In this document: piece after piece, positions 45,661 through 54,956 of the stretch
Numbering within the stretch: position 1 is the first letter of the stretch
Layout of the letters: every line of letters starts with the position of its first letter
Assembly (NCBI RefSeq): GCF_003628555.1
Contig: NZ_CP021731.1
Coordinates: 124,001-188,000 of the forward strand
Reading direction: 5' to 3'
DNA from: Azoarcus sp. DN11
GTDB lineage: Bacteria; Pseudomonadota; Gammaproteobacteria; Burkholderiales; Rhodocyclaceae
Length of the DNA stretch: 64,000 nucleotides
Translations under genes and position numbers: made by a program
The notes under the pieces: model-generated
What the model was told of the DNA's origin: nothing
Seen by the model: the letters and a program-made list of their open reading frames with translations, nothing else
The model's database searches: none

Positions 45661-46430
45661 GCCGCGTCCTCCTTGCCGAGGTAGGCTTCGATCACTTCCG
45701 GGTTGTTGCGCACCTCGTCCGGCGTGCCTTCGGCGATGATCCGGCCGAAGTTGAGCACGGCGATGCGGTCGCACACGCCCATCACGAAGCGCATGTCGTG
45801 CTCGATCATGAAGACCCCGTAGCCGCGCTGGCGGATGTTGCGGATTTCTTCCATCAGGACGGTCTTCTCCGCGGGGTTCATGCCGGCGACCGGCTCGTCG
45901 AGCAGCAGCAGCTTGGGCTCGGTGGCGAGCGCCCGGGCGAACTCCAGCTTGCGCTGGTCGCCGTAGGACAGGTTGTCGGCCAGCATGTCGGCCTTGTGCG
46001 CGAGTCCGACCCAGGTCAGCAGTTCGAGCGCGCGCTCGCGTGCGCGGCGTTCCGCCGCACGGTAGGCCCGCGTGTTGAAGAAGAGCCCGGCGCCTCCGTA
46101 CTTCAGGTGCTCGTGCCGGCCGACCATGACGTTTTCCAGCAGGTCCATTTCCTTGAAGATGCGGATGTTCTGGAAGGTGCGCGCCACGCCGCGCTGCGTG
46201 ATGCGGTGCGGGGCCAGGCCGAGCAGGCTTTTGCCGCGGAAGTCGATGCTGCCGCTGCTCGGCGCGAGGAGGCCCGTGACCAGGTTGAAGACCGTCGTCT
46301 TGCCGGCGCCGTTCGGGCCGATGAGGCCGTAGATGCAGCCCGGGGGCACTTCGAAGCTGACGTCGTGCAGCACGTGCAGGCCGCCGAAATGCTTGCCGAC
46401 GTTGCGGATGGACAGCAGATTGGCGCTCAT
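45657..46430 (-). CDS. livG: Branched-chain amino acid ABC transporter ATPase LivG
   Basis: This 257-residue ABC ATPase has Walker A GPNGAGKTT, the LivG-type signature LSYGDQRKLEFARAL, Walker B LLLLDEPVAGMNP and the EHDM switch. The LivG-specific insertion around RTFQNIRIFKEMDLLENV is present. It overlaps livM (ATGA) at one end and livF at the other. Confidence 0.95.
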   Translation of the reverse strand: MSANLLSIRNVGKHFGGLHVLHDVSFEVPPGCIYGLIGPNGAGKTTVFNLVTGLLAPSSGSIDFRGKSLLGLAPHRITQRGVARTFQNIRIFKEMDLLENVMVGRHEHLKYGGAGLFFNTRAYRAAERRARERALELLTWVGLAHKADMLADNLSYGDQRKLEFARALATEPKLLLLDEPVAGMNPAEKTVLMEEIRNIRQRGYGVFMIEHDMRFVMGVCDRIAVLNFGRIIAEGTPDEVRNNPEVIEAYLGKEDAA

Positions 46431-47305
46431 GCCCGCTTCCCCTTGTTGCGATTCAGCCAGTTGCGGATGCGGCGCGGCTCCCAGATGCCCTTGGGCAGGA
46501 AGAGGACGACCAGCACCAGGATGGCGCCGTTCACCAGCGAGCGGAAATCGTGCAGCGAGCGCAGCAGTTCCGGCAGCAGCGTGAGGATGGAGGCGCCGAG
46601 CATCGGGCCGAGCAGGCCGGAGGTGCCGCCCAGTACGGCCATGGTCAGGATGTCGACGGCGTTCTCGAAGCCGTATTCGCGCGGGCTGATGAAGAAGGTG
46701 AGGTGGGCGTTGAGCGCGCCCGCGATGCCGGCGATGAAGCCGCCGAGCACGAAGGCGAGCAGCTTGTAGCGATCGACGTCGACCCCCATCAGGCGCGCCG
46801 CCACCTCGTCTTCCTTGATCGCCTCGAAGGCGCGGCCGACCTTGGAGCGGCGCAGGCGGGCGAGGCCGTAGACGGTCAGGGCGAGCAGCAAGGCGATGTG
46901 CCAGCCCTCGGTGGCGAGCGGAATGCCGTTGAGGCCTTCGGGGCCGCCGGTGATGTCGAGGTTGAGCACCGTGATGCGCACCACCTCGCCGAACGCCAGC
47001 GTCGCCATCGCGAGGTACACGCCCGACAGGCGCAGCACCGGTGCGCCGATGATCAGGGCCACGACGGCCGGTGCAATGCCGCCGGCGAGCAGCACGGTGC
47101 CGAAGGGCCATTCGAGATGCAGCGTCAGCAGGGCCGACACGTAAGCGCCGATGCCCATGAAGGCGGCATTGGCGAGCGACAGCAGGCCACAGGACAGGGT
47201 GAGCCAGATCGACAGCGCGAGCAGGGCGTGGACGCCCACCAGGAACACGAGCGTGCTGTAGGTGGACCAGAAATCGCTGAAATTGCCGGGGAGCCATTCC
47301 ATCAT
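46427..47305 (-). CDS. livM: Branched-chain amino acid ABC transporter permease LivM
   Basis: This 292-residue membrane protein has 8-9 hydrophobic helices and the LivM block GVYLAMATLAFGEVVR and SPREYGFENAVDILTMAVLGG. The first of two adjacent ATGs (47305) overlaps the livH stop. With LivH it forms the transmembrane channel. Confidence 0.94.
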   Translation of the reverse strand: MMEWLPGNFSDFWSTYSTLVFLVGVHALLALSIWLTLSCGLLSLANAAFMGIGAYVSALLTLHLEWPFGTVLLAGGIAPAVVALIIGAPVLRLSGVYLAMATLAFGEVVRITVLNLDITGGPEGLNGIPLATEGWHIALLLALTVYGLARLRRSKVGRAFEAIKEDEVAARLMGVDVDRYKLLAFVLGGFIAGIAGALNAHLTFFISPREYGFENAVDILTMAVLGGTSGLLGPMLGASILTLLPELLRSLHDFRSLVNGAILVLVVLFLPKGIWEPRRIRNWLNRNKGKRA

Positions 47306-48183
47306 GCTTTGCGCTCCAGCTTGCGCCCGAAGAGCCCCGACGGGCGCACCAGCAGGATCAGGAAGAGCAGGCCGAAGGCAACGGCGTCGCCCATCTGGCT
47401 CGAGAGGTACGCCTTGCTGATGACTTCGGCGAAGCCGAGGAAGAGGCCGCCGAATAGCGCCCCGCGGATGTCGCCCATGCCGCCGAGGATGATCGCCGCG
47501 ATGCCCTTGTGCAGGATGGGCTGGCCCATCTGCGGTGTGATGGCGTTGAAGTTGAGGCCGATCAGCACGCCGGCGATGCCACCGAGCGCGGCCGCCGCGA
47601 ACGAGGTGACGTGGAACAGGCGCTCGACGTTGATGCCGAGCAGCCAGGCCGCCTTCGGCGACTCGGCGATGGCACGCAGGGCGCGGCCGAGTTGTGTGCG
47701 CTTGAGCACGGCGAACAGCACCGCCATGAGCGCGAAGGCGATCGCGACGATGGCGATTTCCAGCGCGCGGACATGCACGTCGCCAACGACGAACTCGCCG
47801 GCGGGCAGGGTGCCGTCGGGGAAGCGCAGGAGTTCCGCGCCGAACAGACCCTGCGCGGTACTCGTGAGCATGATGCCGACGCCGATCGTGGCGATCATCG
47901 GGATCAGGTGCGGCGCGTTGCGCGCGCGCAGCGGTCTGAGGATCAGCACGTCGACCAGCAGGCCCAGGGTGCCGCTCACCAGCATCGCGCCGAGCATGGC
48001 CGCCCACAGCGGCGCCTCGAGGCGGGTGACGAGGGCCAGGGCGGCATAGCTGCCCACCATGAACACCGCCCCGTGCGACAGATTGATCACCGCCAGCACG
48101 CCGAACACCAGCGTGAAGCCTAGGGCGAACAGCGCATAGACGCTGCCAAGCGTCAGGGCGTTGAGAAGTTGTTGTTCAAGCAT
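47302..48183 (-). CDS. livH: Branched-chain amino acid ABC transporter permease LivH
   Basis: This 293-residue membrane protein has the LivH features NALTLGSVYALFALGFTLVFG at the start and ILGGMGDIRGALFGG near the C-terminus. ATG at 48183 was chosen; a start nine codons upstream lacks a ribosome site. An 89-base gap separates it from livK. Confidence 0.94.
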   Translation of the reverse strand: MLEQQLLNALTLGSVYALFALGFTLVFGVLAVINLSHGAVFMVGSYAALALVTRLEAPLWAAMLGAMLVSGTLGLLVDVLILRPLRARNAPHLIPMIATIGVGIMLTSTAQGLFGAELLRFPDGTLPAGEFVVGDVHVRALEIAIVAIAFALMAVLFAVLKRTQLGRALRAIAESPKAAWLLGINVERLFHVTSFAAAALGGIAGVLIGLNFNAITPQMGQPILHKGIAAIILGGMGDIRGALFGGLFLGFAEVISKAYLSSQMGDAVAFGLLFLILLVRPSGLFGRKLERKA

Positions 48184-48272
48184 CGGAAGATCCCGTGGGT
48201 GGAACGACACGCCGCGCCAAAAACAATGCGGGGCAGATTCTCATCGGCCCCGCATGTCTGGCGGATGCTGGC

Positions 48273-49427
48273 TTACTTGGCGTCGTGCAGCGCGAACTTG
48301 CCGCCCTGGACCACGTAGATGAACGGCTTCTGGTCGGCATCCCAGCCGCCGGGCTTGCCGTCCTTGGTCTTTGCCGGACGGAACTTGAAGGGGCCGGTGA
48401 CGCCGTTGATCGCCACCTTGGGCAGGGCGTTCTTCACCGCCTCGCGATCGGCATTCAGGTCGCCGGAGAGCTTGACGTCCTTCAGCGCCGCCGCAGCGAC
48501 GTACAGCGCGTCGTAGGCCTGGGCGGCGAACTGGTTGGGCTCGGCGTTGTATTTCTTCTGGTACTCGGCGACGAAGGCCTTGTTGACCGGCGCCGGGTTG
48601 GTATTGGCCCACGGGCTGCCGACGAAGGTGCCGTCACCGGCCAGCTTGGAGATCTCGAACAGCTTCGGCGAGTTGAAGCCGTTGCCGCCGATGAAGGGCA
48701 CCTTGATGCCCAGGCTGCGCGCCTGCAGGATGATGTTGGCGGCTTCCTCGGCGAGGCAGGAACAGACCACCGCGTCCGGTGCCGAGGCCTTGATCTTGGT
48801 GAGCTGGGCCTTGAAATCCACGTCACCCTTGACGTAGGTCTCGGTGGTGGTGACCGGCAGCTTACGTTCTTCCAGCACTTTCTTGAAGACGTCGTAGCCG
48901 CTCTTGGTGAAGGCGTCGTCGTTGCCGTAGATCACGGCGACCTTCTGCAGCTTGTATTGCTTGGTCGCGGCAGCGACGGTGACCGGCAGCACGTCCGATT
49001 CCATCACCGAGTTGCGGAAGACGTAGGGGCCGATGTCGGTGATGCCGTTGGCGGTATTCGAGGTGCCGAAGACGACGACCTTGGCGGCGTTGGCGACGGG
49101 GCCGGCGGCGAACATCGAGTTGGACAGGGTGGGGCCGAAGATCATCAGCACCTTGTCCTGGAAGATCAGTTTCTTGAAGACGTTGATGCCTTCTTCCTTC
49201 TTGCCCTGTTCGTCCTCGATGACGAGCTGGATCTTGTTGCCATTGATGCCGCCCTTGGCGTTGATTTCGTCCGCGGCCAGCTGAAAGCCGTTGCGGATGG
49301 GGACGCCATACTGGGCCGCCCCGCCGGTCAGCGCTTCGGCGACGCCGATCTTGATGTCGGCAGCCTGGACGAGGCCGGCACAGGCGAGGGCGCCACAAAC
49401 GACGAGGGTCTTCGACATCAACTGCAT
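48273..49427 (-). CDS. livK: Periplasmic branched-chain amino acid binding protein LivK
   Basis: This 384-residue substrate-binding protein of the type I periplasmic fold has a Sec signal peptide (about 22 residues, ending VQAA) and motifs EALTGGAAQYGVPIRNGF, GPTLSN and YDALYVAAAALK. GGAGG precedes its ATG. It heads the liv operon. In this clade such proteins often bind aromatic acids or amides rather than leucine, so substrate is open. Confidence 0.92.
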   Translation of the reverse strand: MQLMSKTLVVCGALACAGLVQAADIKIGVAEALTGGAAQYGVPIRNGFQLAADEINAKGGINGNKIQLVIEDEQGKKEEGINVFKKLIFQDKVLMIFGPTLSNSMFAAGPVANAAKVVVFGTSNTANGITDIGPYVFRNSVMESDVLPVTVAAATKQYKLQKVAVIYGNDDAFTKSGYDVFKKVLEERKLPVTTTETYVKGDVDFKAQLTKIKASAPDAVVCSCLAEEAANIILQARSLGIKVPFIGGNGFNSPKLFEISKLAGDGTFVGSPWANTNPAPVNKAFVAEYQKKYNAEPNQFAAQAYDALYVAAAALKDVKLSGDLNADREAVKNALPKVAINGVTGPFKFRPAKTKDGKPGGWDADQKPFIYVVQGGKFALHDAK

Positions 49428-49669
49428 AAGTCCTCCAGTGAATTTGTTTGGATTAAGGGAACTTGCTGCCCATCGCTCATTGAACCGTACCCTTCCCTAC
49501 AAGGCAAACACGTTGATAGGTCCATCCAGCGCCCGGATGCGTCCGCGGTGCCGCGCCAGAACTCGCAAGACGTGGATTTAATGCAAGAAATGGACAATTC
49601 GTGTGTTGTCGGGCGGGGCGAAGCCGGGCTCTGCGCGACGCGGCTGCCGCCGCTGGATTGGTTGCCGCC

Positions 49670-50614
49670 CTAATCCGGCTCAGCGACGGGCGTCGCGCCC
49701 TGCCATCGTTCCGAGCGCGCGAGTTCCCGGCACAAGGGGCCGGTGAGCGAGGCCACCGCCTCCGCTGCCGCCGACAAGGGCAGGTGACGCGACGCGCACA
49801 GCACGACACGCCGGCTCAGCGTCGGGCGTGTCAGCGCGGTGTCCGTGAGCAGGCCGGCGTCCAGCTCGTGGCGCAGCGGCATCGGGGGCAGCAGCGTGTG
49901 GCCGAGACCGGCCAGCAGGCTGGTGCGCAGGATGCTGATCGAACTGATGTCGGCCACCACGTTGGGAGGCGGCAAGCCGTGCTCGCGCGCGGCCTGCTCG
50001 ATGATGGGGCGCACGCCGTGCGGCGGTGCGGGCAGGATCAGCGGCAGCGCCAGCGCAGCGGCGAGGGTGACCGATTTCCGGTGCGGGCGGTCCGGCGCCT
50101 GCGCGGGGGAAATCAGCATCAGGCGCTCGTCGAGCAAGGGCTGTTGCGTGAATTCGCCGATCTGGCCGTCGTCGAAGAGCACCGCGAGGTGAAGCTGGCC
50201 GCTGCGCAGCTGCAGCACCAGGTTGCCGGTGAGCTCCTCGGTCAGCTCCAGCTCGACTTTCGGCAGCTGTTCGCGCACCGCCTGCAACAGCGGCAGCGCG
50301 AGCGCGGCCGAGACGCTGTGCGGAATGCCGAACACCACCTTGCCCGTCGGCTCGCCGCGCGCCGTCTGCACCGCGACGCGCGCATCCTCCACCTGCCGCA
50401 GGATCGCCGCCGCATGGGCGAGAAAGATGCGCCCCGCCTCGGTCGGCTCCACGCCGCGCCGCGAGCGGTGGAACAGCGGCGTCCCCAGCTCCTCTTCGAG
50501 CTGTGCAAGCTGGTGGCTCAGTGCCGACTGCGCGACGAACACCTGCTCGGCGGCTTTCGACAGGCTGCCGGAGCGGGCGATCGCGATGACGTAACGCAAC
50601 TGGCGCAATTCCAT
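49670..50614 (-). CDS. LysR-family transcriptional regulator
   Basis: This 314-residue LysR regulator has an N-terminal winged HTH (LRQLRYVIAIARSGSLSKAA, then QSALSHQLAQLEEELG) and a periplasmic-binding-type effector domain. It resembles Nac/Cbl-like members. It lies 242 bases upstream of livK on the same strand; that gap shows no gene and is the likely liv promoter region. Control of the liv operon is possible but unproven. Confidence 0.9.
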   Translation of the reverse strand: MELRQLRYVIAIARSGSLSKAAEQVFVAQSALSHQLAQLEEELGTPLFHRSRRGVEPTEAGRIFLAHAAAILRQVEDARVAVQTARGEPTGKVVFGIPHSVSAALALPLLQAVREQLPKVELELTEELTGNLVLQLRSGQLHLAVLFDDGQIGEFTQQPLLDERLMLISPAQAPDRPHRKSVTLAAALALPLILPAPPHGVRPIIEQAAREHGLPPPNVVADISSISILRTSLLAGLGHTLLPPMPLRHELDAGLLTDTALTRPTLSRRVVLCASRHLPLSAAAEAVASLTGPLCRELARSERWQGATPVAEPD

Positions 50615-51006
50615 GCCGAGGATTGTAGCGGTATCTGAAAAAGAGATCGAACAATCGCGATTCTGTATTTTTCAGATCGTACCGATGCGGGTCTAATGAA
50701 TCCATCCGTAGCCGATGCATCCCCCCGCCGTCACAAGCGACGGGCCCCGGCGACACCTCGCCAGGATGCCTCGGCCCGGCCTTCCCACCGGAATGCCGAG
50801 CGCCGGACGCTCCGCCCACCGGCGTGCGATGATCCTTCCGGGCCAACCCGCATTGTGCGGCGTTGGCCCGTGTCATTTATGCCGGCCGTCGTTCTGTGTC
50901 GGAGGTGCCGGTGCGACCAGACTGCACGAATCGCAAGCAATGCATCCGGCGGAAGGCGTTTTACCATGAGAACCGTTTGCGGGTCTGTTCCATGTCAGCG
51001 CTTCGG
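50615..51006. other. Gene-free stretch between lysR and an unknown gene
   Basis: No convincing gene is present in these 392 bases. They contain the lysR promoter region (TACAAT on the minus strand close to the ATG) and one strong composite hairpin at 50839-50870. Confidence 0.5.
50839..50870. repeat. Composite perfect hairpin
   Basis: Outer arms CGGGCCAAC/GTTGGCCCG enclose inner arms CCGCA/TGCGG around a TTG loop, with one bulged C. No T-run follows. It may be a small structured RNA element, a bidirectional attenuator or a recombination scar. Confidence 0.5.
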
Positions 51007-51339
51007 TTACAACCGCTTGGCCAATTCCTCCAAGGCAACTACGCAGTTGTCCAGGTAGTCTTGCTTTACCGTCACACGGTGTCCATTGACGGATTGCTTC
51101 CCGGCTCGAACATAGGAGAATGGCTGGCCTTTTGCGAAAGCAACGACCCCAGTTGTCTGGAAATCGCGAATGCTAACAAAACCTTCGTCCGCCTTCTCAA
51201 AGGTAAATAAGTCGGGGTTTGTTTTCAATAATGTGGCGACGTCAGAACGAATTGCTTGAAGAACAGCCGCATATGCCGAGGCTTCGCCCATGTACTGAGT
51301 AAGACGATTCCTCGCAATCAAGTGAATGGACGTGAGCAA
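51007..51339 (-). CDS. Hypothetical protein
   Basis: This 110-residue soluble protein is not recognised. The first half is helical (GEASAYAAVLQAIRSDVATLL), the second has short beta-like blocks (GFVSIRDFQTTGVVAFAKG). It may start at TTG 51339, 12 bases after GAGGAAC, or at an ATG sixteen codons in. Base composition is AT-richer than flanking core genes, so it is likely acquired DNA associated with the ATPase downstream of it. Confidence 0.5.
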   Translation of the reverse strand: MLTSIHLIARNRLTQYMGEASAYAAVLQAIRSDVATLLKTNPDLFTFEKADEGFVSIRDFQTTGVVAFAKGQPFSYVRAGKQSVNGHRVTVKQDYLDNCVVALEELAKRL

Positions 51340-51452
51340 GTCCTATTGTTCCTCTTTGCCCTGTGGATTGGCGACTCGCAGAACCGATAGCCGAGAGCCC
51401 TCAGGCGCGGAGCCAACCCCTGCCCTGCGTTCGAGTAACGCGATTCGACCCT

Positions 51453-52643
51453 TCAGCCCTCAGCACTGAGATCGAATGCGCTTTGCGGACTCTTCGGCGG
51501 CCAGCGCCCGGCGGCCTTGCGGTCTTCGAACCAGCGGTGCATCGCTGCATCTTCGACCGCGTATTCTCCGCGCGCTGATTTCCACACCAGCGCGGGCATT
51601 CGTTGCCGCAAGGATTCCAGTGCATTCTGGGCGCGTTGTGCCGTCACCTTTTCCGCGGTCTGTGCGCGGTAGAAGGCCAGCGCCTCGGCGTCGTAGGGGC
51701 GGAAACGTGTTCCCACTTCGAGCATGCGCCACAGGACGGCCTGCTCCAGCGGCTTGAGGCCCAGGTAGTCGGATTCCATCTGGGATTCGTCATCGCACTG
51801 GCGCTGCAAGGCAGCCTCGAGCATGGCCAATTCGAAGCGCTCGGTAATCCCCGCAAGTGGGCTGAGTGCCTGGCCCAGCGCTTCCATGAAGAACTGAGGA
51901 CGATAGCCAAATCCCTCGAATGCCTTGTAAAGGGTGCCGCGATCAACGCGTCCAAGATCCGGGCGCTGTGCTTCGATCAGATGCGCGATGAAATCGATGA
52001 AGCGCTCATCCAGTGGGGGCATGCGCTGAATCTGGGAGCCGTAGAACGGTGCGCCGTTGGAATTCACCAGGCGCAGCAGTTTGTCGCGATCCGAACCGGA
52101 CATCACAAGCATCAACTGCACGTTTCCCGGTCGGTTCATCTGGTCGCGTGCGGACTTCAACGCCGACATTGCGTTTTCGCCCGCGGCGCTGGTCAGCGCG
52201 TGCTGCGCTTCGTCGATGATCAGCGTCACGGGTTTGCCAGCGGTTTCGTTGAGCGCCCGTAGCGCGTCGACCAGCGTCAACCCGTCGACCTTGCCGATAC
52301 GGGTGGCATCGACGTGCAGCCAGCCGCCGAGATTCACCTTTTCGAGCCCCGCACTCTTCGCCGTCCTGGCGACGACGCCCAGATGCGGTTGTAGTGCGCG
52401 GCCGATCGCTTCCGCGATCAGGACGCCAGGGTCGCGCGCGGCATCGGCCCACAGGTCAACGTACACAACTGCCACGCCGGCCGCTTCAAGGGCGGGACTC
52501 AGGTCGCCGCGCAGAAAGGTCGTCTTGCCTGTACGACGCGGCGCGGCGAGGAATAGGCCGTTATGCGCATCGCTGAAGCTGGCCTTGCCCTGCAGGGCGG
52601 TGACCAGTTCACCGGCTAGCTCGGCTCTGGAGAAGGAGATCAT
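51453..52643 (-). CDS. AAA-type ATPase with C-terminal winged-helix region
   Basis: This 396-residue P-loop ATPase has Walker A APRRTGKTTFL (about residues 34-44) and Walker B TLIIDEAQHAL (about 139-149), followed by a STAND/ORC-like arrangement with a sensor region (VMSGSDRDKL) and a C-terminal winged-helix-like part (KPLEQAVLWRMLEVG...). Similar stand-alone ATPases occur in accessory regions with unknown partners. The start is AT-rich with a poor ribosome site. Immediately upstream is the remnant of a DUF3427 helicase, which it appears to have displaced. Confidence 0.75.
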   Translation of the reverse strand: MISFSRAELAGELVTALQGKASFSDAHNGLFLAAPRRTGKTTFLRGDLSPALEAAGVAVVYVDLWADAARDPGVLIAEAIGRALQPHLGVVARTAKSAGLEKVNLGGWLHVDATRIGKVDGLTLVDALRALNETAGKPVTLIIDEAQHALTSAAGENAMSALKSARDQMNRPGNVQLMLVMSGSDRDKLLRLVNSNGAPFYGSQIQRMPPLDERFIDFIAHLIEAQRPDLGRVDRGTLYKAFEGFGYRPQFFMEALGQALSPLAGITERFELAMLEAALQRQCDDESQMESDYLGLKPLEQAVLWRMLEVGTRFRPYDAEALAFYRAQTAEKVTAQRAQNALESLRQRMPALVWKSARGEYAVEDAAMHRWFEDRKAAGRWPPKSPQSAFDLSAEG

Positions 52644-52729
52644 GATTTTATCGTGGATTATGCAGTTTTGGATAAATTATCAAAACGTGAATAAAAAGCA
52701 ATAATCACCTGACAGGGGCGAGGCGTCTT

Positions 52730-52820
52730 CGGCCTGACCGGCGTCGCGCAGTTGCAGGGCGAGCTCGCGGATGCGCTCGTCGAGGAGCAAGTCATGGAGC
52801 CCGTCGGGAAGGATGGTCAT
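52730..52820 (-). pseudogene. 5' remnant of a second PLD/DEAD/DUF3427 helicase gene
   Basis: The first ~30 codons (MTILPDGLHDLLLDERIREL, then ALQLRDAGQA) match the start of the helicase gene at 44718 (MTSLPNGLYDLLLDGRIREL) and the homology extends ~60 bases upstream (TATGCTNCGGCNATAC). After GQA it runs into unrelated AT-rich sequence leading to the ATPase gene. The copies differ at many positions, so this is a diverged paralogue cut off at its 31st codon. Confidence 0.8.
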
Positions 52821-53193
52821 GGGCGCTGGATTCTGCTGAAAGCCGACGCATCAGGAGTATTGCCGGAGCATACCCCGGCGCGATTGTCGCGCGGCCGGGT
52901 TTCCCGCTCATGCGCGTCGCATCACGCCTCGACCACTCGACTGTCGGCCGATTGACCGGCCTTTTCCGCAGCGCGACGCCACCCCCCGCCGCATTTGCGC
53001 GCGCCATCGCCGCCGCGATCGGCGCACAATGATCCTTCCACGGACGCCCGCGTGGTCAGCGCAGCGCATGCGCCGCGGGTGTGAAGGTGCGCATCACTCG
53101 CCAGCGTACGGTCGGAAGATATCGCCCGACACAGTGATGCGGACATAGCAGCCGGCGTAACGTCCGGCCGCCCGTGGCCACTCGCCGGTCGCG
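52821..53193. other. Gene-free stretch upstream of the helicase remnant
   Basis: I see no gene in these 373 bases. The first ~60 are homologous to the region upstream of the intact helicase gene; the rest is GC-rich with a few imperfect inverted repeats. Confidence 0.45.
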
Positions 53194-53832
53194 TCAGCGC
53201 CGTCGGAGCATCCAGACGCTTTCGGTGGCCGGGCACTTGCCTTTCAGGCCGCCCGGCACGTCGATCTGCACGAGCCGGGTGAGGTGGTAGGCAGCCTCGT
53301 AGTGCTGCCGTACCTCGTCGCCTTCGACCGCGAAGGGCGGCCCGGCGTGCTGGTCCTGCTCGTATTCGAAGCAGATGAGCAGCTGGGGCGCGCCGTGCGT
53401 GATGGCGACGAGATGGGCGGCGTAGCGTGGCCGCACGCCTGGCGGCAGGGCGACGAGTGCGGCGCGGTCGTAGACTGCGTCGACCGGGCCGAGAATTTCC
53501 GAGGTAAGACTGAAGATGTCGCCCACGTAGATGTCGAGATTCTCGGCCGTGTAGTGGTCGAACGGGCCGGCGCGCGACACCGTCGGTTCCACGCCGAGCT
53601 CGGCAAAGAGCTGCTGGATGGCGAGCGGGCTCAGTTCCGCGCCGACGACGCGATAGCCCTGGGCGAGCAGCCAGTGGATGTCCAGCGTCTTGCCGCAGAG
53701 CGGCAGGAAGATGCGGCTGCCCGGTGCGAGCGCGAGCGCATCGAAGTGTTCGAGGAGCAGCGGATTGGTGTCACTGCCGTGGAAACCGATCTCGTTGCGC
53801 TCCCATTTCGCGTGCCAGAAGTTGGCGTCCAT
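53194..53832 (-). CDS. tpm: Thiopurine S-methyltransferase family protein
   Basis: This 212-residue SAM-dependent methyltransferase matches the TPMT family throughout: FWHAKWERNEIGFH at the start, IFLPLCGKTLDIHWL (SAM motif I), VVGAELSPLAIQQ, and VYDRAALVALPP. Bacterial enzymes methylate thiopurines and, in pseudomonads, selenium or tellurium compounds. Length is typical. Confidence 0.92.
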   Translation of the reverse strand: MDANFWHAKWERNEIGFHGSDTNPLLLEHFDALALAPGSRIFLPLCGKTLDIHWLLAQGYRVVGAELSPLAIQQLFAELGVEPTVSRAGPFDHYTAENLDIYVGDIFSLTSEILGPVDAVYDRAALVALPPGVRPRYAAHLVAITHGAPQLLICFEYEQDQHAGPPFAVEGDEVRQHYEAAYHLTRLVQIDVPGGLKGKCPATESVWMLRRR

Positions 53833-53917
53833 GAGCGAAGCCCCTGCGGTTGTGTTGCGGTGGACCGGACAGTTTAGCGGCGCTGCGGGCCCGGACGATA
53901 TGAAATCTGCCGACGCA

Positions 53918-54820
53918 TCAGCGCACCAGCTCCGCGGCCAGCGTGCGGATCATGCGCTCGGCCTGGCCGAAGTAGCTGCGGCCGAAGAGGTTGAGGTGGT
54001 TGAGGATGTGGTACAGGTTGTAGAGCGTCTTGCGCAGTTCGTAGCCCTCGGCGGGCGGCCAGGCGCTGCGGTAGGTGGCGTAGAAGGACGGCGGGAAGCC
54101 GCCGAAGAGTTCGCTCATCGCGAGGTCGGCGTCGCGGTCGCCGCGGTAGACGGCGGGATCGAAGAGGACCGGGGTGCCGTCGGCGGCGATGGCGGCGTTG
54201 CCGTTCCACAGGTCGCCGTGCAGCAGGCTCGCACGCGGGCGGTAGTCGAGGAACACGGCGGGGATGCGTTCGAGGACCTTGTCGGCGTCGCGGCCGACCG
54301 CGCCCGCGTAGCCCTTCGCGCGCGCCAGCTGTAGCTGCGGCCGCAGGCGGCAGTCGACGAAGAACCGCGCCCAGGCGTCGTGCGGCGTGTTGAGCTGGGG
54401 CGTCGCGCCGACGTAGTTGTCGCGCGTCCAGCCGAACTGTTCGCCGGTGTCGCGGTGCAGCGCGACGAGCGCTTCGGCGAAGCGTCGGCCGTCCTCGGCG
54501 CTCGCGAGCGGGCGCAGCTCCAGGTGTTCGAGTAGCAGGAAGGCGTCGGTGTCGGTGGCGCCGCAGGCGAGCGCGCGTGGCACGCGGAAGGCGTCGCAGG
54601 CCGCCAGCGCGGCGAGGCCGTCGGCTTCGGCCTCGAACATCGGCCGCGTCGCGGCGTGGTTGAGCTTGAGGAAGTACCGCCGGCCGCCGGCTTCGACTTC
54701 CCGCGTGCGATGGATGCAGCCGCCGCCGACCGGCCGCAGCCGGGCACCCGCGAAATCGATGCCGCTCGCGGCTGCGAGGGCGCGGGCGAGGTCGTCGCCG
54801 AGGTTTTCAGGGTGTTCCAC
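53918..54820 (-). CDS. Fructosamine kinase family protein
   Basis: This 300-residue protein of the fructosamine-3-kinase/aminoglycoside phosphotransferase fold has the nucleotide-binding lysine region (YFLKLNHA), the catalytic loop LLHGDLWNGN and the metal-binding IlF-D-P (LFDPAVYRGDR). Family members phosphorylate ketosamine adducts for protein deglycation. It starts at GTG 54820. It is divergent from the acetyltransferase gene. Confidence 0.9.
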   Translation of the reverse strand: MEHPENLGDDLARALAAASGIDFAGARLRPVGGGCIHRTREVEAGGRRYFLKLNHAATRPMFEAEADGLAALAACDAFRVPRALACGATDTDAFLLLEHLELRPLASAEDGRRFAEALVALHRDTGEQFGWTRDNYVGATPQLNTPHDAWARFFVDCRLRPQLQLARAKGYAGAVGRDADKVLERIPAVFLDYRPRASLLHGDLWNGNAAIAADGTPVLFDPAVYRGDRDADLAMSELFGGFPPSFYATYRSAWPPAEGYELRKTLYNLYHILNHLNLFGRSYFGQAERMIRTLAAELVR

Positions 54821-54956
54821 CGCTTGGCTCTCCGTTCGTGGATGTGTGAGTCTACGACTTCAACGACGGCGCGGCACGGCGAGAAGGCATTTGCACGTAT
54901 TCTCGCGATCCTCGCCGGATCAGGATCGGGCACGGGAACGCACTTCAGGAGAGCAC

